DNA from: Thinopyrum elongatum
Lineage: Eukaryota; Streptophyta; Magnoliopsida; Poales; Poaceae
Length of the DNA: 64,000 bases
NCBI GenBank assembly: GCA_011799875.1
Contig: CM022301.1
Coordinates: 218,370,296-218,434,295, forward strand
Direction of reading: 5' to 3'
Shown: in pieces, positions 1 to 12,141 of the stretch
Numbering within the stretch: position 1 is the first letter of the stretch
Layout: each line of letters begins with the position of its first letter
Program-made: the position numbers and the translations under genes
Notes under the pieces: model-generated
What the model was told of the DNA's origin: nothing
What the model saw: only the letters and a program-made list of their open reading frames with translations
Databases searched by the model: none

Positions 1-1191
1 TAGTGGCTTCTCTCGAGAAAAATAGCAAACGGTGGGTGAACAAATTACTATTGGGCAATTGATAAAACTTCAAATAATCATGACAATATCCAGGCAATGA
101 TCATTATATAGGCATCACGTCCAAGATTAGTAGACCGACTCCTGCCTGCATCTACTACTATTACTCTACACATCGACCGCTATCCAGCATGCATCTAGTG
201 TATTAAGTTCATGGAGAAACGGAGTAATGCAATAAGAACGATGACATGATGTAGACAAGATCTATTTATGTAGAAATAGACCCCATTGTTTTATCCTTAG
301 TAGCAATGATACATACGTGTCGGTTCCCCTTCTGTCACTGGGATCAAGCACCGTAAGATCGAACCCACTACAAAGCACCTCTTCCCATTGCAAGATAAAT
401 AGATCAAGTTGGCCAAACAAAACCCAAATATCAAAGAAGAAATACGAGACTATAAGCAATCATGCATATAAGAGATCAAAGAAGACTCAAATAACTTTCA
501 TGGATAAAAAGATAGATCTGATCATAAACTCAAAGTTCATCGGATCCCAACAAACACACCGCAAAAAGAGTTACATCATATGGATCTCCAAGAGACCATT
601 GTATTGAGAATCAAACGAGAGAGAGAAAGCCATCTAGCTACTAACTACGGACCTGTAGGTCTACAAAGAACTACTCACGCATCATCGAAGAGGCACCAAT
701 GGAAGTGGTGAACCCCTCCATGATGGTGTCTAGATTGGATCTGGTGGTTCTGGACTCTGCGGCGGCTAGAATTGATTTTCGTCGACTCCCCTAGGGTTTC
801 TGGAATATTGGGGTATTTATAGAGCAAAGAGGCGGTTCGGGGGGCACCCGAGGTGGGCACAACCCACCAGGGCGCGCTTGGGCCTCCAGGCGCGCCCTAG
901 TGGGTTGTGCTCCCCTCGGAGCACCCCCCCAGGCGCTTCTCCGATCCACTGGATGTCTTCTGGTCCAAAAAAAATCCACAAAAAGTTTCGCTGCGTTTGG
1001 ACTCCGTTTGGTATTGATTTCTTGCGATGTAAAAAACATGCAAAAAACAGCAACTAGCACTTGACACTATGTCAATAGGTTAGTACCAAAAAATGACATA
1101 AAATGACTATAAAATGATTGTAAAACATCCAAGAATGATAATATAATAGCATGAAACAATCAAAAATTATAGATACGTTGGAGACGTATCA
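1..1191 (-). mobile_element. Gypsy LTR, minus strand, truncated by window edge
   Basis: Read on the minus strand it begins at 1191 with TGATACGTCTCCAACGTATC, the same start as the plus-strand LTR at 4351, and follows that LTR's layout: TATA box, leader, long R/U5-like part. No polypurine tract lies to its right, so it is a 5' LTR whose body lies left of the window, or a solo LTR. The right edge cuts the protease of the neighbouring plus-strand element, so this copy inserted later. The style matches Triticeae Sabrina/WHAM-type gypsy LTRs; the family name is a resemblance only. Confidence 0.85.
814..822 (-). promoter_or_regulatory. LTR TATA box
   Basis: On the minus strand this reads CTATAAATA in a GC-rich context about 370 bases inside the LTR, the usual place for the U3 core promoter. 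The plus-strand relative at 4691 has a TATA box at a similar distance from its start. Confidence 0.6.
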
Positions 1192-1192
1192 T

Positions 1193-1510
1193 CAAGGAGC
1201 TAGTGTTTCTACCATGCTAAAAGCTTTATATGATGTCCTAGATTTCACTAATATGGATGAATGTTCTTTAAATTTGCACCTAGCAGATTCTACTATTAAA
1301 AGACCATTGGGTAGAATAAATGATGTGCTTGCTTATAGAAATTATGTGCCTGTGGACTTCATTGTGCTTGATATTGAATGTAATCCGTCTTGTCCCATTA
1401 TACTTGGTAGACCGTTTTAAAGAACCATAGGTGCAATAATTGATATGAAAGAAGGTAACATACAGTTCCAATTTACATTAAGAAAAGGAATGGAGCCCCT
1501 AGAAAGATGA
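1193..1510 (+). pseudogene. Retroviral-type aspartic protease remnant
   Basis: The frame contains GASVS, KALYDVLD, LADSTIK, LGRIND, VPVDFIVLDIEC and the C-terminal ILGRPF, a run typical of the gag-pol protease of plant gypsy elements. The codon for the catalytic Asp expected just before L/Q-GAS is missing because the LTR at 1191 inserted there. A stop follows ILGRPF (1418-1420), after which the same frame continues as IGAIIDMKEGN before ending near 1510. It is non-functional. Confidence 0.8.
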
Positions 1511-4330
1511 TTAAACCTCCTTATGAATCTATAATGAGAGCCACCTATGGCATTGCTTTGAAAGATGATAATACTTGAAACTATGCATTATGCCTAGCTT
1601 GAGGCATTAAACAACAACGCTTGTTGGGAGGCAAACCAATAGTTACCTTTATTTTTCCTTTTTTTATTTGTGTGTGTCAACATGATATTTGCTACTATAT
1701 TGATCATGTTTATATATTTTCTTTTGAGTTTCTGCCAAGTAAAGCCTCTGGGATGATTTGGATGATAGTTGAATTGATTATGTACAAAAACAGAAAGTTC
1801 TGCGCCAGTATTTGAATTTTCATTTTTTACTGGAACATGAGAATGGTCTAAAAATTTACACAGTATTGGGATAATTGTCCACGTTGTCCTAATTTTAAAG
1901 AATTTTTAGAGTTACAAAAGCATGGTTTTAGTTCAGATCATTACATATTGTTCTGTTTTGGACATATTCTATTTTTATTGCATATGTACTTGTTTTCTAT
2001 GAAACTATGGATTGTATCGGGGGGTATAAGCCATGGAGATGATAGAATATAGTAGGTATTATGCAATAACAATTATGAATCTATTTATGACAGTATCTAA
2101 GTTAATGATTTATCTATTATACTAATGGATCTCACGAGGATTTGTTGACTTTTGTGTGATTGAAGTTTTCAAATTTTAGGTGAGATGACGATGGATGAAG
2201 GAATAAGGAGCGGCAAGACCCTAAGATTGGGGAGTCACAAGGCATCCCAAGGTAATATTCAAGAAATATCCAAGCATCTAAGCCTGGGGATGCCCCGGAT
2301 GACATCCTCTCTTTCGTCTACAATATATTTTTATTCATCACATGATATGTGTTTTGCCTGGAACATCATGTATTATATTTTATTTTGTCTGCTTGTTTTC
2401 ATAATCATTGTTTCCTGATTACACCAATTATGAGAGACACACATTCATAACAATTTATTAGAAGGATCTTTGTGCTTCCCTTATATCTGTTGAGTTCGGC
2501 AGTTGCTCATGTGCTTCACTTATATCTTTAGAGTACGAATGTATACATATATTTTATAGAAATTAATTACACTCTCATGCTTCACTTATGTCTTTTTGAG
2601 AGATTAAATGCTTAGTGGTAATTTGCATGAGTTATATGTTTGGTCTAAAAATGATAGGTATACAAGGGTGGTATAATAAAAACTTGCATGTAGATCACTG
2701 AATATGATGCGTGTGATTAATGATATTGAGGTTATAATATGAAGGTTTATTAGTTTATAATCATTGGTTAGTAAAAATATTGATGTTAAAGTTCATAATT
2801 GTCTACTCATTAAAGTGTTGCTCATGGCATGGCCAGGAAGTTGGAGCGTAATTTATTCCTGATTGAAATCATTCGTGTTGTTCGGATCGAGGGCGCGCGA
2901 TGGTTAACTCGTTCCAACCTCCTCCCTAGGGGCATGCGAGTAGTACTTTGCTTCGAGGGCTAATAGGATTTTGCAGTAATTATATGAGTTCTTTATGACT
3001 AATGTGAGTTTGTGGACTTAAGCACTTCCACCTATCCATAATTTGCTAGCCTCTTTGGTGTTGTGCATTGTCCGTTCTCACCTCGAGAAGTGGTGCAAAT
3101 TCGCCGGTGCATCCAAATCCTGTGAAATGACTCGCTCTTTCACACATAAACCTTATATATCCTTCCTCAAAACAGCCACCATACCTACCTATCATGGCAT
3201 TTCCATAGCCATTCCAAGATATATTGCCTTGCAACTTCGGCCGTTACTATCTACATGACTTGAGAGTTCATTGTCATTTTTCTTTGCATGATCAAATAGA
3301 GCTAACATGATATTTTTGGCAAAGCCACCGTTCATCATTGTTATACATGTTACGCTAGATCATTGCACATCTTGTTACACTGCCATAGGCATTCATATGT
3401 AGTCATATTATTCAGTTTACCGAGTTGTAAGTAAATAGAAATGTGATGATCATCATTATTAGGACATTGCCCCAGTGAGGAAAAGAATGATGGAGACTAA
3501 TGAGTCCTCAAAAAAGTGGGGACGAGGTCCATGAGATCATTCTAAAAAAAGAGAAATAAAAAATGAGAGAGAGAAAAAGAGAAGGGGCAATGCTCCTATC
3601 CTTCTTCCACACTTGTGCTTCAAAGTAGCACCATGTTCTTCATATAGAGAGTCTCCATGTTCTATCACTTTCATATACTAGTGGGAATTTTACATTATAG
3701 AACTTGGCTTGTATATTCTGATGACGAGCTTCCTCAAATGCTCAAGGTCTTCATGAGCAAGCAAGTTGGATGCACACCCACTTAGTTTCACATAGAGCGC
3801 TTTCATACACTTATAGCTCTAGTGCATCTATTGCATGGCAATCCCTACTCCTCGTATCGATGTCAATTGTAAGGCCGCTCCATTGCCTAACGAGCCACTG
3901 AGTTGATGAGATACTTTCTCCACTTTTTTCTTCCCTTATAAACCTCTACCAACATTCTCTTTGCCACCCATAGTGCTAAGTCCATGAATCACGCTCATGT
4001 ATTGAGTGAAGTTTAAAATGCTGAAGCGAGAAGAAGTATGATACAATTGCTTGGTTTGGCACCGGGGTGCTCATGATTTATACTTTATGTGAGTAAGACC
4101 GAGCTATGCCATGCTTACATGATTACATGAGTAGGGGATAACATTCTTTAGAATTGTTTATTTTGAAGAGTAAAGATTATTTTCTAACATACTTGCATAT
4201 TATCGTTTTGATATCAGTTAAATCATTGTTTCCTGATATTCACACCATAAAATAATTACATGATAAGACATGTTAGGTAGTGTTCCATATCAAAAATTCT
4301 ATTTTTATCATTTACCCTCGATCACGAGCA

Positions 4331-4350
4331 GGAATTAAGCTTGGGGATGC
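4331..4350 (+). other. Polypurine tract, gypsy element
   Basis: The stretch ggaattaagcttggggatgc directly precedes the LTR start, where plus-strand DNA synthesis is primed. It places the LTR at 4351 as a 3' LTR and fixes the orientation as plus. Confidence 0.7.
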
Positions 4351-5873
4351 ATATACGTCTCCAACGTATCTATAATTTTTTATTGTTTCATGCTACTATA
4401 TTACCAATCTTGTATGCTTTATATGCAATTTTATATCATTTTTGTCGACTAACCTATTAACCTAGTGCCCAGTGCCAGTTTCTGTCTTTTTGCGTATTTC
4501 TTTGTTTCACGGAAAAACCATACCAAACGAAGTACAAACATGATGAAATTTTACGGAGATTTTTTTGGACCGGAAGAGACCCTAGAAGCTTTGAGGAGGC
4601 ACCACATGATGTTTGAGGGAGCCACAAGATGCGCCCCCAGGGGGCGTCGTGTGAGCTTGTGACTCCCTTGTGTTTAACCTAATTCCAGCGCTATAAATTC
4701 CCTAAAATCCAGAAATCACTAGAGCGAGACCCGAAACAATTATTTTGCCGCCGTAAACCTCTATTCTTCCATGGTCCCATCTGGAGGCCTTTCGCGGTAC
4801 TCTGCCGAAGGGGAAAACCATTGTGGAGGCAATCTTCATCGACCTTGCTGCCTCCATGATGATGTGTGAGTAGTTCCCACAGGACCTACGGGTCCATAGC
4901 AGTAGCTAGATGGCTTTTTCTCTCTCTTCTGATCTTCAATACAACGATCTCCTCTGAGATCAATTCGATGTAAAATTTTGCGGTGTGTTTGTGGGGATCC
5001 AATGAATTGTGGGTTTATGATCAGATTATTCATTGAAAGTAACTGAGTTTCTCCTGAGATATATTTTGTGTGATTTTATAGCCTTGTAATTCTCTCTGAT
5101 CTATCTATCTTGTTTGGCCAAGTAGATTGATTTATCTTAAGTGAGAGAGGTGCTTGGTGGTAGGTTCAATCTTTCGATGTCCTTACACTATGAAAGGAGA
5201 GTCACAAGGCACGTATTGTATTCTTGATACTAAAATTAAAATGACGGGGTTCGAACATACTATTTGGTCTTACTTTGTCTACAATATGTCATCATGATCC
5301 AAGCATTATTCTATTCTTTTTGAACTTAATACCATAAGAAGCATGCTCGATAGGGGTCAAGGAGTGGAGTAATAGTAGTAGATGCAGATGGATTTCGGCC
5401 TACTTGTCTCGGATATAATGCCTATATGTTGATCATGTCATAAAGAATCATCATAGCTATGCACTATTCTATCAATTGCCCGACAGTAATTTGTTTACCC
5501 ACTGTTGCTATGCTTATGAGAGAGATGCCTCTAGTGAACCTATGGCCCCCGGGACCATTTACTTTATATTTCCTAAAACCCTAAAAAAATACTTGCTGCA
5601 ATTTATTTACTTTTATTTCCCTTTTTAGTTTATCTATGTACCACTATCAGATTTAATCCTTGCAATTGGCGAGAACGAGGGGATTGACAACCCCCTTGCT
5701 GTCGTTGGGTGCAAGCATTTGTTTGTGTGTGTGTTGGTACTGTTTATCTCATTCGCGTGGCGTCTCCTATTGGTTTAATAAACCTTGTTTCTTAACTGAG
5801 GGAAATACTTTTTGCTACTACATTGCTTCGCCCTTCCTCTTTGGGGAAATCCCAACGCATATCATAAGTAGCA
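4351..5873 (+). mobile_element. 3' LTR of non-autonomous gypsy element
   Basis: It starts at the TACGTCTCCAACGTATC block shared with the minus-strand LTR at 1191 (first bases altered from TG) and ends near 5873 in ...AGTAGCA. Shared landmarks are the TATA box, the 'gtgagtagttccc' leader and the terminal 'gagggaaatact...ttggggaaatcc' block. The length of about 1.52 kb is ordinary for this group. Open frames within it, such as 5660-6046, are not genes. Confidence 0.8.
4691..4698 (+). promoter_or_regulatory. LTR TATA box
   Basis: CTATAAAT lies about 340 bases into the LTR, followed by a CA-containing leader. It is the likely U3 core promoter, positionally equivalent to the TATA box at 814-822 in the opposite-strand LTR. 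Confidence 0.6.
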
Positions 5874-5885
5874 AGCATCGACACC

Positions 5886-6760
5886 TTTTTTTTAGATCAC
5901 AGGCAAAAGATTTGCCCCATCCATCGATTAAAACAAGGACTAGGGTTTGTTACAATGTCTCCCATTACAATAAGGTCACTCTCCTGAAAAAATTGCCCTT
6001 AATATTTTGGCACATCTGGCCACCCAAAGCAATGCTTCATTCTTGATGTGGTATAGCAAGATCGTCGGACGAGCGTTCTTGTGGCAGAAGATGCGAGCAT
6101 TCCTCTAGTTCCATATATCTAGGAGGTGAGCATGGTGAGGGAGACCATGGCTTTTCTATTGGGGGTGTTGGGATCATACATGCCAACCAACCACTCCTTG
6201 ATGGAGGGCTTCAAATTCCAAGTGGAGTTGTCAGTACACACGAGTTGTATCCACTTCTTGATCATATCCCAAATATCGCGCTTGAACCGACACTTGAAGA
6301 AAAATTGATCGACGCTTTCAATCTCACCCTTGCAAAGCAGACAAAAACCACAAGTTGGTCACCCACGCTTGGCCATCTATTCGTGGTTGCAATTTTGGAT
6401 GAACAACCAAGCAAAAAAATCACCTTGTGCGGCGCCCATGCCTTCCACGCAGCATGCTCATGATAGATATAGTGGCACCAAGGAATTACTCCTTACACAT
6501 GGAGGCTGTCGAGTAATGCCTACTAGTCATGTAGTTCCAAGTGATGTCATACTCAAAGTGGGCATTTAGATGGACGTCACACAAGATAGCCCAAAGAGAA
6601 ACGATCTACCGAATGTGCTTGATGGAACAAATGCGTCGGGAGTTTAATTTTGGGTAGCCAAGCCCCATCCTCCATGGACTCATGCAACTTCAACTTATTC
6701 CTAGTGGAGGCATGAGTCTCACAAATGTAGGGGGTCAATTGTGATAAGTAAAAGTACCGA
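5886..6760 (-). pseudogene. 5'-truncated LINE: reverse transcriptase C-terminus with zf-RVT
   Basis: On the minus strand, scattered frames give KAWAPHKV, FFAWL, the zinc-binding C..LCKGEIESVDQFFFKC type pattern, IWDMIKKW, KAMVSLTMLTS and RNARIF, in the order seen in the zf-RVT end of plant LINE reverse transcriptases. A T8 run at 5886-5893 is the poly(A) tail seen from the plus strand. The frame is broken by several stops and shifts. No endonuclease or RT catalytic core remains, as expected for 5' truncation. The right boundary is approximate, and no target-site duplication was found. Confidence 0.7.
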
Positions 6761-7629
6761 TCCCACGAGGAGTTGAAGGAAATGGTAAGTGCAAAAATAG
6801 CAAGGATTCGCTATAAGTACCCGCCACTTGGGGCCTTCGAGGGTGAGCATTCCCTCATCACCGCGCGTTTCGCGATGGCGTGCCGCGGGAGCCTCATCCT
6901 CTGTGCTTGTCCGATCAGACCAAAGATAGCACACCCTGGCGACCCACCTCGATAGTCCATGATGGGTGGACCATGGGCGCGCACGGGACCACTGTCACGT
7001 GATGTCTTTCGGTGCGCACCGTGTGCAGCCTCCCACCTTCGGCTGAGCTGGTCTTTTGCACGAGTTGAGCCGTGCAGCCAGTAGCTGCCTCCTAGGCACC
7101 TCCGTGGGCCAGAGTGGCCTTCGCGCCATTTGTTTCATGCTCAGCTCGTGTGGATGGCTCCCTGGTACTCTCCCGACCATCCGATCTTCCCAGATGGCGC
7201 ATACCTAGCTGAGTTACCTCGAGGGTCCATGAAGGATGGACTGCGGGCACGGCCGGGGCCACTATCATCGGTTATTTCTGGTTGCACCTGCATGCGCTTT
7301 CCATACCACTTTGCCGCCCGTGACGGGCAAGCCGGGACCGCCTTTTGGCGTCTTTAGACCCCCCAACTAGTCCATTCATGTGAGACGACCGCCGTGCACG
7401 CTGTTTGAGCTCTAGTCTGGTGGTCAGCGTCCACCAGCCCTGGCCGGACTATGTCGCTCGTGTTAGCCAGGCACACGTGAGTGCCCTGCTCGGGGTGTTG
7501 CGTGTTGAGTGGTCACAGAGGGCCATCCAGCTAGGGGTTGCAATGGCAGGCCATCCGGCCAGGGGTTGCGATGGCAAGAGTCCGGGTAGCCAACATTGTG
7601 TTTGCTGAGCATGATCCACTGTGGGGTTC
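6761..7629. other. Unassigned DNA with diverged duplications
   Basis: No gene is recognised. Two similar stretches start near 6946 (cctcgatagtccatga) and 7219 (cctcgagggtccatga), giving a diverged duplication of about 270 bp. A 28-bp tandem pair starts at 7521 and 7549 (ggccatcc...aggggttg.atggca). The short frames look like chance. Confidence 0.5.
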
Positions 7630-7634
7630 TGGAT
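7630..7634. repeat. Target-site duplication (left), tggat
   Basis: The five bases tggat directly precede the LTR start at 7635 and are repeated directly after the second LTR at 18687-18691, as expected of gypsy integration. Confidence 0.9.
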
Positions 7635-10600
7635 TGTAACACCCCTATGTAATAAAGCACTGTGACCTTTTGATAATCATGCCAAGTCATCATCATTTGC
7701 AATGCTTGATCACAGTGGTGAAACATCTCATTTCAACTCCTTCCTTTGGATTCAATTCAAATTCAAAGTGAAATTTGAAGTTGCTCAAATTTGGTGGAAA
7801 AATGTTCATCATCTAGCAAATATTCCAAAACAATTTGTTGTTAAGGAAAACAACATCACCACCAAGCTAATTTGGGCTAAAGCATTTAAAACAATGCCAA
7901 AACAGCACTTTAAATGCCATATTCATTTTTGAAAAATCCAAATGAATTCCAAAATTGCCCAAACCTTTTGTGGCAGTGCACATTATTCCCTAGCATTCGT
8001 TTTTGCCAGCCACACATTTTTGCTAAGTCATTTGATGGCTATTTTAAACGCAAAAGACTGCTGGAAAAAGAAAACAGAAGAATAAAACGGGAAAAAGAAA
8101 AACGCTACTGTGGACAAGGCCTAAGTCTACAGTGCGGCCCAACCCACAGCGCCTGCCTCTCTCCTCTCTCTCTCCCCGCGTGTCGTCACCGCCGTGGGCG
8201 CGAGCGCGCGCATCGGTCGAACGCCGACACGGCGACGCCCGCGGCCAGGCGAGGGGATAAGGCCGACCCCCTCGGCCTCCCTTCCATCCTCATCCACTTC
8301 TTCCCCTCTCCTTCACTCTCTCTCGCTCGCTCGCGAGCTTCCCTGAGTGGATCCGTCACCGCTCGCCGTCAATCTCACGGCCAACGACATCGCCTCGCCT
8401 CGCCACCATGCCCCTCTCATCGTCCCACTGTGTCCCTGAGGATCACCGCCGTCCGCTACTTCGACTGGCACATCGCGTTGGAGCTCGGAGCCACCGCAGC
8501 GCCCACGTCATCACCGTCTTCCTCCTCTGCTCCGACGAGCTTCGCCGTCGATTCCGCCGCACCGAGCCCTCATCGAGCAAGCTTGAGCACATCTGCAGGA
8601 GCATAGTGAGCCTGCACTTCTTTCCCCTCTCTCTCCCGAGAATTTCCGACGTCGTAGCCTTCCCTCCCCGCCGGACCCGAACGCTGCTCCGCCCGAGCTC
8701 GTCGCCGGCGTGGCTCCGACGACCAAATGACCTCAGGCCCGTGCGCAACTTGCTCGCCGCGTCGCGTAGATCATGCCTAGCCTTTTAGTTTGCTTGTTTG
8801 CTCGTCATAGCCACCGTTGCGATGAGCACCGTGAAGCACCGCCGCCTAGCTCGCCGCCGGCGTCATTTCCGGCCAGGACCGGCGATGCCACCAACACCAC
8901 TCGATGCGCCGTCGAGTGGCCGTTCGAACGCGCCTAGCCCCAGCCCCGGAGACCCCCTGTAGACGAATCCCGACGAGAGTCGAGGCCGCACCGCCACGTT
9001 TTAGGTCGCCGGCGTTGCTCCGGCGCTGGCCGCCGATGTGGCACACCTGGGGCCCACCCCTGGGTCGCTGCCAGCGGGCCCCACATGCCACGTTGACTGG
9101 GTTGACCCAGTCAACGTGCTCACTGAGCAGCCCACTGCCACTGACACGCGGGCCCCACTGCATAATTAACCTAATTAAAACATTTTCCTAATTAAAAATA
9201 ATTAGTTAAACTAAATAGTCACTGACATGTGGGGCCTAGTAGCTAATTAGTCTCTGTTTAGTTTTAATTAAACTCAGTTAAGCTTTTGTCACTGCCATGT
9301 GGGACCCACTGGCCTGTTTGACCAGTCAGCTGGTCAGCCGACTGCTGATGCAGGCATGTCATCATGCTAATGTCATGATTGTTTTCTGTTAATTTAAATA
9401 ATTCCAGAATATGATTAAAACTTTATAAAATCATAGAAAATAAACCGTAGCTCGGATCGAAAAACTTTCTACATGAAAGTTGCTCAGAACGACGAGACAA
9501 ATCCGACCGTGCCATCTGTTTCCATGTCGGGACCCTCTACGTAGGTGAACCCACAACTTTTAGCCTGTTTCCGGTAGATGAATAGTGCATACATACCGGT
9601 TAATAAATACAACTTAAATCCTAAAATAACTAAAATGATATAGACATGTCTTTAGGCAACGCTGCACTGCACCTTAGCATGGCATGCTCTGTGTTGCATA
9701 TGTTTGCTATGTATTTATCTGTTTCCTCCCCCTCTTCTCTCTCGGTAGACCCCGACACTGATGCAGTCCCCGAGACCGACGCAGCTCCGGAGTTCGACTA
9801 AGCCTTTAACGACCCTTCTCTTGCCGCAGAGCTTCCAGGCAAGCACCCCCCCTTTTGAACATGCCGATATCACCTATTCTTTCTCTCTTATGCTTGCATT
9901 AGAAATTGCTGCTGCTACTGTTTATCCTATTTCTGGTGCATAGCCTGCTTTTGTAGCTGCTGTTGATACCTACCTGCTTATCCTAAAATGCTTAGTATAG
10001 GCTGGATAGAGACCCACCAGAGACCCCACTTTGACCCAGTTGCCCCCGCTGGATTAACAGATGACTCGATCAACGTGATCGACAACCAGGCACCGCACAT
10101 CACCCCCCTAGTTGTACGACACTGCAGCGTTACTATCGAGTGCTGAGGGTGATACCTCGTTTAGCACTTCTGATGTTAACTCTATAGAGTAGCTATTCGA
10201 TCGTGGTCTTCGAGGGTGATTCCTCCTTCACCACTTCCGATAACGACGCCATTGTGCAACACCTCAAGTGTGAACCTCAAGGGTGATTCCTCCTAAGTTC
10301 ACCTTGACAACTACATTAGGTGGAATCCATCGAGGGTGATTCCTCAGGTTTCCCCCTGGTGTTTGGACACACGGTTACTTTGACTTAACACAGAACCATG
10401 ATGACATCGGGTCGGCCCTGAGGGGCACCCGCGAGTGATGGGAAGTCGGGTTGACCTGGAGGGTACCCGAGAGATAATTACGAGGCATGGCCGGGCATTC
10501 TTAGCCCTTGCCGCAAGTCCTCGAGATGGGGCGACGGGGTCACATCGATCGTGAGTCTCTGCTCGTTACCACACGCTACCAATACACTAACGATTTGGAT

Positions 10601-11773
10601 ATTTGATCTGAGTGGGCCTTTGGCCCGATAGCACTAACCATCACGCGGGAATAAATATGGGTACTCTACGTCGTATGCATCAGCCAAAAGCTTTGTCAGA
10701 CGTCCAATTCAGCATTGCGGCACGGCTGGGCCGGCGCCATCCTGTAGTGGTGGTACCGAGATTCGCCCTGCTCGCAACAACCTGGAGTGCAACGAGCGAT
10801 GGTCCCAAGACCCCGGAGCGCTTAGGATATAGACTGACGGGGACCTCTCTGCTGAGCTCTAGGTAGGGCTGCGGCATGTTGTTTAGCCGAGGCCGGGCAT
10901 GACCCAGAAAAGTGTGTCCGCTGGAGTTAAGTGAGCGTGGTGGGTAAGTTGGTGCACCCCTGCAGGGAAGAACTAATCTATGCATAGCCGGATCCTAGGT
11001 AACGGACGCTCGGAGTTGTATCCCGATCGATACAACTAGGACTGGATACTTGTGATGAGAAATGGATAGTATGGCTCTGGGATTGCTTTCTCGCAGGGAG
11101 TCGAGGAAGGATCTCAGCAAGGTTGATAACACTACTACTACTTTATATTGTGCTAATCTACACTCTTCTCATGCTGCAAGACCGCTGAAGATGCTAGTCT
11201 TCGATAGGATTAGGCCTTCCCTCTATTCTGGTAATTCTGCAGCCTAGTCCACATATACAGCCTTTCCCTTTGATAACAGTGCATATGTAGTGTAGATCCT
11301 TGCTTGCTGAGTACTTTGGATGAGTACTCACGGTTGCTTTGCTTCCTCTTTTTCCCCATATCCGTTTGATGTGACAAGATAACGGAGCCCAGGAGACAGC
11401 TGCTCCCGTCGATGATCACTACTACTACCCCGAGGGTGGCTATTACTACGAGTTGGCTGATGACCAGGAGTAGGATCGGAGGGTCCCAGGCAGGAGGCCT
11501 ACGCCTTTTCGATCGTAGTGTTTTCTTTTGCCCCGCCTTTTAAAGGCCTATCTGTTTCTCTTTGATATCTGTACTCAGATATCTGATGCTTCCGCTGATG
11601 CTTGTAAGCGAGCTTATGTATTCGAGCCCTCGAGGCCCCTGGCTTGTAACATAAAGCTTGTATTATTTTAATTTGTGTCTTGAGTTGTGTTGTGATATCT
11701 CAAGTGAGTCCTTAGGCTTGATCGTGTGCATTTGCGTGTATGATTAGTGCACGATTGAACCAGGGGCATCACA
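7635..11773 (+). repeat. 5' LTR of chromovirus (4139 bp)
   Basis: It starts TGTAACACCCCTATG and ends GGGGCATCACA, immediately before the primer site. An AT-rich start (7635-8110), a GC-rich block (8130-9170) and an AT-rich block follow one another, then four copies of a gagggtgattcctc motif at 10145-10345. It aligns end to end with 14539-18686, with scattered substitutions and a few small indels. Its ORFs (for example 7914-8606) are not conserved as proteins and are best read as LTR sequence. Confidence 0.92.
10145..10345 (+). repeat. Four-copy gagggtgattcctc motif array, LTR1
   Basis: Copies lie at 10145-10158 (variant ...atacctc), 10212-10225, 10279-10292 (starting aa) and 10332-10345, spaced 53 to 67 bases apart. 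Copies 2 and 3 are followed by tcacc, able to pair with the ggtga inside the motif. The same four-copy order occurs at 17054-17254 and, inverted, at 60690-60891. Confidence 0.85.
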
Positions 11774-11776
11774 GGT

Positions 11777-11787
11777 TGGTATCAGAG
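11777..11787 (+). other. Primer binding site, initiator-Met tRNA type
   Basis: TGGTATCAGAG starts three bases after the LTR end. It matches the start of the widespread plant retrotransposon primer site complementary to the 3' end of initiator methionine tRNA, and it identifies the LTR at 7635-11773 as the 5' LTR. Confidence 0.85.
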
Positions 11788-12141
11788 TCGACTGCCTGTA
11801 GGATCCCCCTTTCCAACTCCTTGGCCAAAGTTGAGTCTAGTATCCAAAAAACCATTTTACTAACTTGGCTGTGTTGCTTACGGGCCCACGTCACCAACTG
11901 GGTGGTATTAGGATCTTTTATTCCTCTTCTATACTCTTTGACTCTGAATTCTCTTCTTTTCGGGTTATATGAATTTTACTAACGCCGACACTTAGGATCT
12001 CGTAAATCTCGTCTACCCGGAAAGCTGGATATCTGTGCTTAATTCCTTACCATTGATCTGATTAGTCTGATAATCATTTTCCTTTCCATTGGTTTGTTTA
12101 ACCTTTCTCTCCAAGTTGTATTATACTTCTCATTGTCATCT

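Larger units (their letters stand above)
1192..4350 (+). mobile_element. Internal region of a non-autonomous gypsy element (3' part)
   Basis: Only a protease remnant at the left end is coding. The remaining 2.8 kb, up to the polypurine tract at 4331, has short broken frames and no reverse transcriptase or integrase signal. This protease-then-long-noncoding layout is known from Athila-like non-autonomous Triticeae gypsy elements. Upstream gag and the 5' LTR are absent, separated by the insertion at 1191. Phrases of the type 'aagcttggggatgc' recur at about 2216-2300 and 4337, as is common near the 3' end of such elements. Confidence 0.75.

Noticed and set aside
5660..6046. 128-codon plus-strand frame
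   Set aside because: It starts inside the 3' LTR and ends in the antisense strand of the LINE remnant, a chance join.
7914..8606. 230-codon plus-strand frame in the 5' LTR
   Set aside because: It crosses from AT-rich to GC-rich LTR sequence. The second LTR breaks it at the equivalent place near 15034, and no protein family is visible.
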